From assembly GCA_963995525.1 (NCBI GenBank), contig OZ023218.1, positions 46,375,814-46,439,813 on the forward strand: 64,000 bases of DNA, given 5' to 3'. Every line of letters starts with the position of its first letter. Positions within the stretch are counted from its first letter, which is position 1. The position numbers were made by a program, and so were the translations under genes. Positions 34,925-44,068 of this stretch are shown in pieces. The notes under the pieces are model-generated. The model was not told where the DNA came from, searched no databases, and was given only the letters and a program-made list of their open reading frames with translations. This DNA comes from Escarpia spicata (taxonomy: Eukaryota; Annelida; Polychaeta; Sabellida; Siboglinidae).

Positions 34925-35644
34925 TCACATCGATTCCCACTCGTCCAACGCTCTCTTTCTAGAACGTCGTCTTCGCACCGCCTTCCCCGCTGAACTGAAC
35001 GATCCCGTCTCCGCCTCCCCTTCTCTTGACCGCCGCCGCCGTCGCTCCATGTACTCCCGATAGCGCGGGTTGCCGACGAACTCCATAGGAATGTTCATAC
35101 CCTTCATACTCAACCCGAAAGCGCGCCATCCTAAGGGCTGCGTCGTCTTCGTTCTCGTTCTCATGAGATCGTTCACTAGATCGACCATGTTACTCCCCGC
35201 GATCGTTTTACCGTCGTACACGAATTCGCCGCGTTCGTTCCATCGACACAAGGGATCGGCTTTCATTTTCGCGATAAGTAGACTCGCCTTCCCTTTCAGC
35301 GTTTTCGGCATGCTGGCTACGATTTCGCGCTCTACGACCTCCGACGATGGCGGCGCCGCTGTGGGCTGTGGTATCTCGCCGCCGTCGGCGTTGACCATCG
35401 ACACGCGTAACGGTTGCGCCGTTCGAGCCGCCTCTATAGTGTTGTAGCGACTCAGCAGCTGATTGTACGACACCACCTTATCGCGTTCGGATAAATCCGA
35501 TCGCTCTAGAATATCTTTCATGTCGCTGTCCAGACTACTCAGTACACGTGATCGGGGCGTGCTGCTCGACGACGGCTGCTGCGGTTGAAGGAGACTTTCC
35601 ACCAATCGCGGGTCGACCAACGCCATCTTCTTCGCGTACTGCAT
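34925..35644 (-). CDS. Conserved unknown Polinton protein, KTLKGKASLL family (A)
   Basis: 239 residues with a helical N-terminus (SSLDSDMKDILERSDLSERD) and a conserved C-terminal half (PKTLKGKASLL, DGKTIAGSNMVDLVNDLMR, then PMEFVGNPRY) ending in a Ser/Arg-rich tail. The combination is shared by proteins of other invertebrate Polintons; function unknown, structural role suspected from its place in the late cluster. Confidence 0.6.
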   Translation of the reverse strand: MQYAKKMALVDPRLVESLLQPQQPSSSSTPRSRVLSSLDSDMKDILERSDLSERDKVVSYNQLLSRYNTIEAARTAQPLRVSMVNADGGEIPQPTAAPPSSEVVEREIVASMPKTLKGKASLLIAKMKADPLCRWNERGEFVYDGKTIAGSNMVDLVNDLMRTRTKTTQPLGWRAFGLSMKGMNIPMEFVGNPRYREYMERRRRRSREGEAETGSFSSAGKAVRRRRSRKRALDEWESM

Positions 35645-35647
35645 CGA

Positions 35648-36058
35648 TTAACCCCCGATGAACTGTTTGAGTAGTGGCAGGAGAACGGTGCTCGCTAACG
35701 GCGCTAGCAGGGCCGTCAGAAAACCACCCGCCCCCGTTTGCAAGATGGCTCGCTTCCGCTTCACCGGAATTCGTTTGTTGACCAAGTCACGCAGGTGATC
35801 TCTGTATTTCGTCAACACGCGTTTCTGCTTCGGCGACACTTTCACGTTCCCTCTCAGGATATTGTACGCGCAATCGCATAGACTACATATGAGACCGACC
35901 TCCGAGTGGGCGAGAACGGCTTTTCGCAGATCTATGTTCCGCTTATTTCTATCCATCAACTGCAGGGCGAGAATGTGTCTCTTCAGGCGTTGCTCCGAAA
36001 ACGTCGTCGCCGCCTTCGGTCGTCGCTTCGCCGCTACCACCGCGCGTCTTCCCGTCAT
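35648..36058 (-). CDS. Conserved unknown protein with C-terminal hydrophobic patch (A)
   Basis: 136 residues: basic N-terminus, SLCDCAYNILRGNVKVSPKQ in the middle, and GGFLTALLAPLASTVLLPLL at the end, possibly a membrane-interacting segment. The layout recurs in Polintons near the ATPase. The gap to the next gene is 3 bp. Function unknown. Confidence 0.6.
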   Translation of the reverse strand: MTGRRAVVAAKRRPKAATTFSEQRLKRHILALQLMDRNKRNIDLRKAVLAHSEVGLICSLCDCAYNILRGNVKVSPKQKRVLTKYRDHLRDLVNKRIPVKRKRAILQTGAGGFLTALLAPLASTVLLPLLKQFIGG

Positions 36059-36094
36059 ACCGACTAATGCGTACGCGGCGACGTCCCTCTCTAC

Positions 36095-36730
36095 TTATAG
36101 TTGACCACCCTTCCGTACGTAGACGTACTGAAGGGGGTCGTCCGGAAATATACACGTACGCAGGCGCATGTACTCTTCCGTTTCCTGTTTCAGGTCGACG
36201 AAGAGATAGCCGTACGCCGTCGACGTCGCGTCTTTGAAAGACTCTATCATGTACTTGACCTCTCCCGGATACATCTGTTTCGCTAGGTGACCCACTTGAC
36301 CAACGTCTCGGGGGTTCTTAAATAGCGCTAGGTATTGGGCGTTCAGGCTGATTGTGCGGTTTTCTCCCCCTTTCGGAAACATGTTCTGTCGGAGTTGTAC
36401 GACCGACGTATTACAATGATGACTTTTTTTAGTAAATAACGTCGTCACCCCGCTATCGGCTTCCTCCATGAGGTCGTCGAGTACTAAAAGCGTCCTCTTC
36501 TTACCGTCTAAATACGTCGTAGTCGGCAGGCCGTCTACGAACTCTATTTCCGGAGACATAGACGCGTAGGCGGGCTGCCACTGCCCGTAACACCACATGA
36601 CTTTTTCGGGCGCCGGATCGACCATAGCGCTTCGTATCAGACGGTCGACGAACGTCGTCTTACCGCATCCCGTAGGCCCCGATACTATACACGTAAACGG
36701 ATGCTTCAACAACGGTCCGCCCATTTTCAC
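36095..36730 (-). CDS. FtsK/A32-like packaging ATPase (A)
   Basis: 211 residues with Walker A VSGPTGCGKTTF near residues 16-27 and Walker B RTLLVLDDLMEE at 79-90, plus NTSVVQLRQNMFPKG downstream (sensor/arginine region). This is the short genome-packaging ATPase typical of Polintons. Four residues shorter than C because C has a Gly run before its end. Confidence 0.88.
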   Translation of the reverse strand: MKMGGPLLKHPFTCIVSGPTGCGKTTFVDRLIRSAMVDPAPEKVMWCYGQWQPAYASMSPEIEFVDGLPTTTYLDGKKRTLLVLDDLMEEADSGVTTLFTKKSHHCNTSVVQLRQNMFPKGGENRTISLNAQYLALFKNPRDVGQVGHLAKQMYPGEVKYMIESFKDATSTAYGYLFVDLKQETEEYMRLRTCIFPDDPLQYVYVRKGGQL

Positions 36731-36752
36731 GACTGATACCGGCTGATGCTTT

Positions 36753-37208
36753 TTACGCGTCTTTATAAAAGGCGCGCACCTCCATCAACAGTCTACCGAG
36801 CTTGTTCTCGCCCTCAACGTCCCCAATCCTGGTACCCCAGAAACCCTCCCTACTCGGCACCCACTCCACCAATTCGGCGTCCCCGGTGGCCAACAGCTCG
36901 GCCTTCAACTCCCCGCCGAACTTACTCATCAACAGCCCCTTCATACAAGCGACCCTAACGACGTTCCATTCGGTTCCCGTTCTCTTTTTTCGAATTCCGT
37001 AACTGAGTCGTTTCGCTACGTAGGGCGATCGCACTCTTTTGATACACGCGGCGCATGCGAGGTCTTCGTTGAATAGGGCTTTCCTATACTGATAGGCGTG
37101 CTCGACGGATCGGAAGACCCGACCGTACGCCGTCAATCGGCACCTGTACATATTCGACAAGAAGGAGCGCGAACCGCCAAACTTTATACGTTCCGTCGAC
37201 GACAACAT
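36753..37208 (-). CDS. NADAR-domain protein (A)
   Basis: 151 residues from the ATG at 37208, chosen to match copy C. It has GGSRSFLSNMYRC, FRSVEHAYQYRKA and GFWGTRIGDVEGENKLGRLL, the sequence signature of the NADAR (YbiA/DUF1768) family, whose known members are N-glycosidases acting on riboflavin intermediates or remove ADP-ribose from guanine in DNA. In a Polinton it could counter ADP-ribosylation-based defence; that is inference. Located at the terminal-repeat end of the late cluster. Confidence 0.8.
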   Translation of the reverse strand: MLSSTERIKFGGSRSFLSNMYRCRLTAYGRVFRSVEHAYQYRKALFNEDLACAACIKRVRSPYVAKRLSYGIRKKRTGTEWNVVRVACMKGLLMSKFGGELKAELLATGDAELVEWVPSREGFWGTRIGDVEGENKLGRLLMEVRAFYKDA

Positions 37209-37278
37209 GACTACTACCGATAAACCGCTACCGACACCGTTTATATAGTCACACATAACGCGTCTAAAACTAAAAAGG

Positions 37279-37351
37279 TGCCGACGTACGGATTCGGACC
37301 CGAAATCTTTCGATCCCTAGTCGTACGCGCTCCCAGGAGAGCTAATCCGGC
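37279..37351 (-). tRNA. tRNA-Pro(AGG)-like sequence, degenerate
   Basis: 73 nt that fit canonical tRNA numbering: acceptor GCCGGAT against CGTCGGC (five pairs including one G-T), T8-A9, D-arm with GCTC..GAGC, anticodon stem TACGA/TCGAA (four of five pairs) around loop CTAGGGA (anticodon AGG), five-base variable loop, T-loop TCCGAAT with three of five stem pairs, discriminator A, then TTTTT two bases downstream. The mismatches suggest a pseudogene or tRNA-derived repeat. It lies between the NADAR gene and the terminal repeat. In copy C only 5' pieces remain near 50255-50278. Confidence 0.45.
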
Positions 37352-37432
37352 GCCGGCGTCTACGAGTGGTTTCATCTCGGTTATACACGCTTCGATCGCT
37401 AGTCGTTGATCGCTTGGGACGTTGATCGCTAG

Positions 37433-37696
37433 GGGTAAACTGGGTTAATCGCTAGATGGCGTTATCACGTAACTAGGGACGCTGTTATTAATCGCTAGAT
37501 GGCGCTTTGTCATTTAAAAGTGACAGGCCATCAATCACGTTTTTTATAACTAGGTTCCCGATTCCACTCGGGTTACACAAAACCCTTTGATCTTTTTTTT
37601 ATAACTAGGTTCCCGATTTTGATAAGGACGTTTTTTATGCACGTACTTAGGTCTAAAAAGGGGCGGGGCGAGGGTGTGTGTAATCTGTATACTACT
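37433..37696 (-). repeat. Right terminal inverted repeat of Polinton A
   Basis: Reverse complement of the left end, including both ATCGGGAACCTAGTTATAAA repeats. Inner part carries extra GCGATCAACG/CTAGCGATC units not found at the left end, but present at the corresponding end of C. Confidence 0.9.
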
Positions 37697-37702
37697 GGCG
37701 GC
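37697..37702. repeat. Target site duplication of Polinton A, right
   Basis: GGCGGC, identical to 21906-21911. Confidence 0.9.
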
Positions 37703-38440
37703 GCTTCAAACAGCACTGCGAGTTTACGATCAATGGCCCGCTTGCAACGAAACCTGAAGGTCAGAAGGTAAAATACCTCATGACGTACATCGCCGTCAAA
37801 GGACGCGAGATATACGAGAACTTTACTTGGATGCCAGCGACGGGTGACGATCCGGCAGAAAACGCCACTCTGCAAGGCGTGTACAACAAATATGCGTAGT
37901 ATGTCGCACCGATGACAAACCAAATCCGCGCAACTGTCACTTTCAACCGACGTAAACAAGATCCAGGTGAAAAGTTTGACAACTTTGTCACGGATCTCCG
38001 AATTCTTGTGAAAGACTGTGGCTATGCTGAAGACGACCGCATGTTCAGAGATGCAATTATTCTGAGATCATCGCAAGACGCGGACTGCGTGAAATGTCTA
38101 GAGAAAGGATACAAACTGACTCTAAACATGGCCATGAATATTGGCCAGAACTACGAGACGTCCCAGGAAATTATGCGCGCAATAAACGTCGATGAAGACC
38201 CCACAATTCATGCCGTGAACATTGAAGGTCGGGGATAACCGAGGATACCTGGACGTTCGAGGAACTGATCACAGTCCAGATTCCGCAAAGACCATGCTAA
38301 ACAGAAAGCGCGATACCAGGCTCAACGGAAATGTCAGAAATGCGGGTACAACATATCGCACGAACGTTGCCCCGCTAAGGACAGCAAGTGCCACTACTGT
38401 CATAAGACGGGACATTTTGCGTCGATGTGCCGCAACAAGG
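37703..38440 (+). pseudogene. gag: Gypsy gag with zinc knuckle, broken
   Basis: The frame FKQHCEFTINGPLA...GREIYENFTW runs from the Polinton boundary to an in-frame TAG at 37897-37899, continues open to 38238 (FDNFVTDLRILVKDCGYAED, a hallmark of this gag family), then shifts frame. The nucleocapsid region at about 38330-38440 shows a CX2CX8C motif followed by a retroviral knuckle CHYCHKTGHFASMC (CX2CX4HX4C). Confidence 0.8.
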
Positions 38441-38790
38441 CGAGCGCCCACATAGTTGAGGACATGTGTGGCTTTGAGCAATCAGATGATGACGGCGACG
38501 CACATCTGATCAATACCATCACCGATACAGACGCCGACTGGTGGGAAAGCACAGGTGTAAACGGAACACACATCCAAATGCAGATAGTCACCGGCGCTAC
38601 GAAATCTCTGATGCCGTACAACGTGTACAGAGATATGCACTGCAATCACCCAATCATAAAGACCGCTTGCAAGTTCAAATGGTACACTCGTCACCCAATT
38701 AAGGTAGAAGGTTGTGTCATACTCCCAACTCGGTACACAACAATTGCGTTAAGGTACAGTACTACATCGTACATATATACCAGAAACCAT
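38441..38790 (+). pseudogene. Gypsy aspartic protease with altered active site
   Basis: The frame through 38425-38780 contains QIVTGATKSLMPYNVYRDM where active retroviral-type proteases have D[TS]GA; the codon at 38587-38589 is GTC (Val) instead of an Asp codon. The downstream fold-like region GCVILPTRYTTIALR follows. A single substitution accounts for the loss. The enzyme would be inactive. Confidence 0.7.
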
Positions 38791-38899
38791 TGTTATCAGA
38801 GCATTTCTGTCGAAATTCATCCCAAACATGAGTACAGTGGACGCTCCACTTCGGGATGTGATGAAACGAGACGTCGATTTTTACTGAGGCAAACCACAA

Positions 38900-39390
38900 C
38901 AGAAAAGCTTCGAAGAGCTGAAGTAACTTTGTTGCAGTGCGCCGGTGTTGGCGTATTACGATGTGACAAAAGATGTGACAATACAGTGTGATGCGAGTAG
39001 CAACGGACTAGGAGGAGTCCTCCTACATGACGGTCGTCCAGTAGCCTACACAGCGAGAGCGCTCACACCAACCCAACAGAGATGAGGTATGCTCAACTGG
39101 AAAAGGAAATGTTAGCTATCGTGCATAGCTACAAGAAATACCATTACCACATCTTTGGAAAAACTACAACGGTTGAGAGCAATCACAAACCACTTCAGGC
39201 TATATGCGCAAAGCCACTACTACCAGCGCCCATGAGGTTACAAGCAATGTTGCTAAGACTGCAACAGTACGGCATGAACGTGGTGTACAAGTCAAGTAAG
39301 GAAATCCCTATGGGAGATGAACTGAGTCGTGCCCACCTGCCCGATGCAGTACCTGATATTGAGCCTGTCATGGTCAACATGATCAACTTC
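38900..39390 (+). pseudogene. Gypsy RNase H domain, broken
   Basis: Reads VTIQCDASSNGLGGVLLHDG around 38970-39035, then shifts into the frame 39082-39444 with YAQLEKEMLAIVHSYKKYHY, VESNHKPLQAI and GDELSRAHL. These are the canonical RNase H motifs of Gypsy Pol; the HTDHKPL Asp is Asn here. Preceding reverse transcriptase palm motifs are absent. Confidence 0.8.
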
Positions 39391-39439
39391 ATCGCCGTAA
39401 TACACGATACAAGCAGTTCCAGGAATGCACAACCAATTA

Positions 39440-40193
39440 CCTGAACGAGCTACACGCTATGATCCTCAAGGGCTGGCCAGATACATAGCAGGAAACACCG
39501 CACACAATCAGAATGTACTGGACAATATGTGACAAACTCTCCGTATCTGACGGTTTAGTGTACAAAAGTATGATAATCGTGGTGCCGCCATGCATGAGGC
39601 CAAACATGCTTGCACAAATACACGAGTCGCGCATGGGCATAACGGAATGCAAGCAACGAGCACGGGAAGCACTATACAGGCCAGGGATGACGCAACAAAT
39701 CGAAAATATCGTGAGTCATTGCGCTGCGTGTAATACGAACTAGAATAAGCAACGAACCGAAACGCTCAGGCTAACGAAAACACCCGATCTGCCTTGGATT
39801 GAGGTAGCTGCGGACATTTTCGAGTGGGAACGAAATAACTAGTTGGTCACTGTGGATTACTATTCTAAGTACATGGATGTCGACAAACTCGAGAATTTGA
39901 GCAGCGCAACAACGCTTGATGCCCTCAAGTCACAAATGAGTCGACACGGTATTGCAGAAAAATTGAGATGTGACAATGCGACTCAGTTCTCGTCTCGCGA
40001 ATATGCGCTATTCTGCAAAGACTGCCAGATCGAACATTGCACGTCATCGCCTGCCTTCTCACAGTCGAACGGTGAGGCAGAAAGAGCGGTACAGATTGTG
40101 AAACGACTTTGGCGAAAGTGTACAGTCAAACACTTGGCCTTGCTAGATTACCGCATTACGCCGCTAGAAAGCTGTAATGTGTCACCAGCCTAG
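39440..40193 (+). pseudogene. Gypsy integrase, broken
   Basis: 39513-39743 holds the H2C2 zinc-binding domain (HESRMGITECKQRARE, then VSHCAACN). A stop at about 39741 and others separate it from the catalytic core: VAADIFEW near 39805-39830, VTVDYYSKYMDV, LRCDNATQFSSREYA and SNGEAERAVQIVKR, giving all three catalytic acids. A stop at 40191 ends the frame. Confidence 0.85.
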
Positions 40194-40390
40194 CTGTGCA
40201 TGAGTCGCAGGCTAGAAACAAATTGCCGATCGCCAGAGAGCTCCTAAAGCTAACTGCCTACGACGTGACAAAAGTAAGACGTACACAGCCTGAACCGGGA
40301 CAAAGAGAACCAGCGTTACTATCACGACCGGAAAGTCGACTGGGATCTCCCTGTACATCTGCCAAGAAATCCAATGAGGTTGGCTCCATT

Positions 40391-40760
40391 AGTAGTATAG
40401 AGACAAGGCACACGCTCGCCCCGCCCCTTTTTAGACCTAACTACGTGCATAAAAAACGTCCTTATCAAAATCGGGAACATACTTATAAAAAAAAGATCAA
40501 AGGGTTTTGTGTAACCTGAGAGAAATCGGGAACATACTTATAAAAAACGTGATTGATGGCCTGTCACTTTTTGTGACTGAAAAGCGCCCTCTAGTGGGTA
40601 ATAACAACGTCCTAATTACGGCGTCCTTAGTTACGGCGTCCCTAGTTACGGGATAACGCCATCTAGCGAATAATAATAGCGTCCCTAGTTACGTGATAAC
40701 GCCATCTAGCGAATATATAATAACAGCATCCCTAGTTACGATACGGGGGATATAGCAGAA
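40391..40760 (+). repeat. Left terminal repeat and subterminal repeats of Polinton B
   Basis: Matches the A terminal repeat, but both internal direct repeats read ATCGGGAACATACTTATAAA instead of the A form. Multiple GTCCCTAGTTACG and CGCCATCTAGCG units follow to about 40735. The right partner is outside the window. Confidence 0.85.
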
Positions 40761-41148
40761 ACCAATGTGGTTATGTTAAAACCACCGTGGTTACGATAAA
40801 ACCACCGTGGGTACGAATGCACTAAACCCAGTGTGAACGAGATTAGCCGCTGTACCCTGGATAGGCGGCAGTGGTGAAAGTTGAGACGCGGCCGGTCGGC
40901 CTAGATATGGGCGGCTGAAAATAGATCTACGGCTGGGACTTTGTTAGCCGGATTTGTAATGATGCTGAAATAAACTGGTTGGCTTTGTGGAAACAGCGCT
41001 TATGCGTGCGTTTAAAGCGATAATCAGCGGCTTGGTTTATCGAGGTAGCGGAGTGTTAAGCGGTGGACAAATGGATGCGGAATGACGGTATGTTTATTAT
41101 GCTAGCAAAACGAAACGAGTGGGATATATAATTTATGAACGGTGTAAT
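40761..41148. other. Subterminal non-coding region of Polinton B
   Basis: Collinear with 22240-22700 of copy A. ACCACCGTGGTTACG-type repeats; no conserved frame. Confidence 0.55.
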
Positions 41149-42169
41149 TTATTCTGGGACAGCACGACGGTGGCGTGAAATCGGCGGTGTGCTGTCGGAG
41201 TGTCCCAAGCACGGTAATTGAGCAGATCGCATACGAGCTGCATTACGGCGACGTTGCAACGCTGTAGATGCATCTATCGGTGTTAATGATAGCTCATTAA
41301 AACCATGTCTTTCAAATAGTTCATCGACGGGTGGGGGTGTGTACCACGATCCATTTGCCCCGAGTATGGCGAAAGAAGTCATGAGGCCGTCGGGCTGATC
41401 GACTGTGGTCGGGGTGGCTATGTTAGGGTGGTCGTTCCAGTCGGCCTCCGTCAATGCCGGCCCGGTGGCGTCCAACGAATCCTCCTCGGGTGTTGGCGGT
41501 CGTGGCACCCCGGTAACTCGACAGAGGGGAACGGTCATGTCCAAGTACGCCCGTGTTGGTAGAATAACGGCGCGTCGTAGGTGGTTTCTGTGAATGAATC
41601 ATTTGGTAAATAAGTGAAGTGTATAGAAAAAATAAATAAAAGAACGAAAGCATTAAATAGCAGTAAATAAAATATGAAAATAGTAAGTTACAACCCCCGG
41701 AAAAGTAACTAGCACGTCTGCCATGTAGTAGATAATGAATATTTTTTGTTATGATAACTGTGAATAGAAATGACCTCTGTCATATATGAAAAGGGAAGTT
41801 TTGAAAACGAAATGTATTTAAACTGACAGATCTAAGAAATAATTAAAGAAAAAATTATAAATCGGGGTAATAGGAAAAGAAAATAACCATAATGAATATT
41901 TTTTTGTTATGATAACTGTGAATAGAAATGACCTCTGTCATATATGAAAAGGGAAGTTTTGAAAACGAAATGTATTTAAACTGACAGATCTAAGAAATAA
42001 TTAAAAGAAAAAATTATAAATCGGGGTAATAGGAAAAGAAAATAACCACTAAAATAAACTTATAGTTTAATATGTAAATGAAGAAATAAGAGTTATATGA
42101 AAATAAGAAGTACCTTTGTTCTTTTGCAGCGGCAGTTGTTGGTGTAGCGAGCGCTCGGGAGGTGGCCAT
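41149..42169 (-). CDS. Terminal unknown Polinton gene, two-exon model (B)
   Basis: Proposed model: exon 1 at 42169-42114 (ATG, MATSRALATPTTAAAKEQ), donor AAG|GTACTT, a 526-bp intron 42113-41588 ending TTCACAG, and exon 2 at 41587-41149. The exons sum to 495 bp, exactly 165 codons including the stop, and the join keeps frame. Exon 2 contains MTVPLCRVTG, FAILGANGSWYTPP and ends basic. Copy A conserves exon 2 with in-frame indels but lacks exon 1. No recognised domain; function unknown. Confidence 0.5.
41734..42049. repeat. Tandem duplication of a 157-bp unit in Polinton B
   Basis: Two almost identical adjacent copies (41734-41890 and 41891-42049), each starting AATGAATATTTTT and ending GAAAATAACC. 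They lie in the proposed intron of the terminal gene and are absent from copy A. Confidence 0.9.
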
Positions 42170-42775
42170 GACAAAGACTGAACGGAGACCGGGGGCTTTG
42201 TTGTGTAACGTTAGGTATGTGTTAAGAGCGCATGCGCAAAAGTTACGTAAAAACAGTGAAAGGAAAGATATAAAAATATCAATAAACGAACGTTTAAATA
42301 CCAAAAATGAACCGTTGCGTCCTCTTAGTTAGGGATCAAGTATGTTGTGGAGTGTTAATAATAGAAAAATTCGATGTGAAAGTAACATTTAACGCAGGAC
42401 GCACTAAAGTGACCGTGTAATTTTTTTCTCGGCGCTGGGCTAGAAATCGGATGGTGACGCAAAACAGCTGTGACGCTAATGGGGGAGCTTATCGTGAAAG
42501 GAATGTGAAGCGCGAACAATGCTTTTTCCAAAACGTAAACGACGCGTTAAAAGTATGAATTTAAGCGTTGTGTGGGATCAGTGGCGTGTAGGGAATTAAG
42601 TGGTGTGGTTATTGTAGAAAAATTGGCTGTAAATAAACGTTTGTCAACGAACGCACTACATGACCGTCTGATTTTTTTCCGGAAATAAAAGTCATCGGAT
42701 ACTAGGCGGTTATGCGTTGTAATAGAAACGTCGATTAGGGGGGTATGCGTTAAGTACGCATGCGCCGTATGTTGC
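42170..42775. other. Spacer upstream of the RPA-like gene in B
   Basis: No supported gene. A minus-strand frame 42960-42547 is an antisense overlap of the RPA-like gene. Confidence 0.45.
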
Positions 42776-42785
42776 TTATATAAAG
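42776..42785 (+). promoter_or_regulatory. TATA box of the RPA-like gene (B)
   Basis: TTATATAAAG, 85 bp upstream of the ATG at 42871, same context as in A with the initiator-like TCTGACTGATTTCAG. Confidence 0.6.
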
Positions 42786-42870
42786 CGGTGGAAAATTTTG
42801 TATGCGGTATAATGCAAGTGGTCTGACTGATTTCAGCAGCAACAGCCGTAGAAGTTCTTCCACCTCGAGA

Positions 42871-43575
42871 ATGGCCGAACATAGCGAGATGACTACACCG
42901 TTGAAAAAGATGAAGGCGATGCGCAAACAAGCGTGTAAGGCGAGCGGAAGTCAACAACAACCGCCTGCGGAAGTGACCACACCGGCTGCTAAGAGACCCG
43001 TGTTGGTTATAGCGTCCTCGCTTGGGCGTAAACGAGGGGCTGAAGAGGCGGCGTTGGAGGCACCGCCGTCTAGACGGGCCTCGCTTGATCGAGAATGCAG
43101 CGCTGCAACGTCATCACAGGCTACCTTGGTGAGTGTAAGGGAACTGGCCGGTTCTAAGAACGGTGTGTATAAGCTTAAGACTTCGGCCTATATCGAGGCT
43201 GTGAGTTATCGTGATAAATGCACGTACAGGGGATGTTCCCAATGTCGACGCAAGCTATATCAAAACACAGACGGCGTGATGTTATGTCGAACCCACGGGG
43301 AACCTGATATGGTAAAAAATTACTTTGCTTTGCGTGTCATGATTCGAGATGGAGATGACGAAGAAGATGAAATGTGGCTGACATTGTTTGACACGCAAAT
43401 GGCAAAGCTGGTTGAGTACCGGGCTGATTACTTGGTGGAGTTAAACGAGGAGGAACTTCGCGATACTGTACTTGAGTTGGCTGGCACTAAAGTACAGCTC
43501 AGTGTTCGTAAGACTACCTGGGAAGGTGAGCCGTCGTATACGGTGCGTACACTGAGGAGAGCCGTTGATGAGTAA
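42871..43575 (+). CDS. RPA70 C-terminal-like zinc/OB-fold protein (B)
   Basis: 234 residues, same length as in A. Zinc cluster residues (C117, C122, C125, C139, H142) and the following ALRVMIRDGD...WLTLFD strand-rich region are unchanged. Differences from A are concentrated in the low-complexity N-terminus. It is the first gene on the polymerase side of the element and has its own TATA box, consistent with an early replication gene. Confidence 0.65.
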   Translation: MAEHSEMTTPLKKMKAMRKQACKASGSQQQPPAEVTTPAAKRPVLVIASSLGRKRGAEEAALEAPPSRRASLDRECSAATSSQATLVSVRELAGSKNGVYKLKTSAYIEAVSYRDKCTYRGCSQCRRKLYQNTDGVMLCRTHGEPDMVKNYFALRVMIRDGDDEEDEMWLTLFDTQMAKLVEYRADYLVELNEEELRDTVLELAGTKVQLSVRKTTWEGEPSYTVRTLRRAVDE

Positions 43576-43594
43576 TGGGTTTCTTGTGTTCTAG

Positions 43595-43726
43595 GAGGCC
43601 CCGCTGGTGACGGCGTTGCTAACTAGTAAACCGACCAGTGACGAAGCTGCGCGCTTACTAGACGAGATAGTGGAAAATTACGTAATGGCCTGGTGTTCAG
43701 CTTACGAAGCAAAGAGAGCCTACTAG
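43595..43726 (+). CDS. Conserved exon-like coding segment 1 (B)
   Basis: 43 residues plus stop, preceded by TTCTAG acceptor-like sequence, 19 bp after the RPA-like stop codon. Relative to A and C most changes are synonymous. No ATG start. Could be an alternative 3' exon or part of a separate spliced gene. Confidence 0.4.
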   Translation, partial: EAPLVTALLTSKPTSDEAARLLDEIVENYVMAWCSAYEAKRAY

Positions 43727-43795
43727 AGGAGCTACGAAATAGAACGGTGCTCATCCTATATAAAACATGACATTTATTTTGTTGTATGTCTACAG

Positions 43796-43966
43796 GAGGT
43801 GCGGCGAGTTCTGCTGGAAATGTTAGCCAATAATGAACGGATGCGTGCGAGGTACGCCGAAGTTGCCGTGTTCGTACAAACACTGCTCGATCGTTCGGTG
43901 ATGGATAGTGAGAGGAAAGACGCCGCGTTGCTGGCTCGTGTTAACGCAGAAAAAGAGGCGGATTAA
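43796..43966 (+). CDS. Conserved exon-like coding segment 2 (B)
   Basis: 56 residues plus stop after TATGTCTACAG. A TATATAAAA word at 43777-43767 region (CTATATAAAACATG) lies just upstream, so it may alternatively have its own promoter with a non-ATG or spliced start. Mostly charged residues and leucines suggest an alpha-helical peptide. Confidence 0.4.
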   Translation, partial: EVRRVLLEMLANNERMRARYAEVAVFVQTLLDRSVMDSERKDAALLARVNAEKEAD

Positions 43967-44068
43967 TGATAATAATGTGTTTTTTAGAGAGCGCGACGGC
44001 CTGAACGTGCGCACGCTCGCCGTGGGAAGTGTAATGTGTGTTTGTAGGCACCTGCTTTTGTGCTGTAG

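Larger units (their letters stand above)
21912..37696 (+). mobile_element. Polinton (Maverick) copy A, complete, 15,785 bp
   Basis: The element begins AGTAGTATACAG and ends with the exact inverse CTGTATACTACT, has long terminal inverted repeats, a 6-bp target duplication, and carries the diagnostic set: protein-primed DNA polymerase B, retroviral-type integrase, adenain-like protease, packaging ATPase and capsid genes. The size is in the usual 15-20 kb range. Polymerase and accessory genes run on the plus strand in the left part; the late/morphogenesis cluster runs on the minus strand from the right end. It sits inside the gag gene of a Gypsy element. Polymerase is broken (frameshift, late stop) and one accessory gene has a stop, so the copy is not autonomous now. 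Confidence 0.95.
37703..40390 (+). mobile_element. Gypsy-type LTR retrotransposon remnant between Polintons A and B
   Basis: Continues the gag frame opened at 21872 and then shows, in order, zinc knuckle, protease, RNase H and integrase. Most of the reverse transcriptase is missing between protease and RNase H (about 38780-38900), and stops and frameshifts are frequent. No LTR is visible before Polinton B starts at 40391. The element is older than both Polinton insertions. Confidence 0.85.

Noticed and set aside
40385..40390. TCCATT as target duplication of Polinton B
   Set aside because: The right end of B is outside the window, so no pair can be shown; not listed as a feature.
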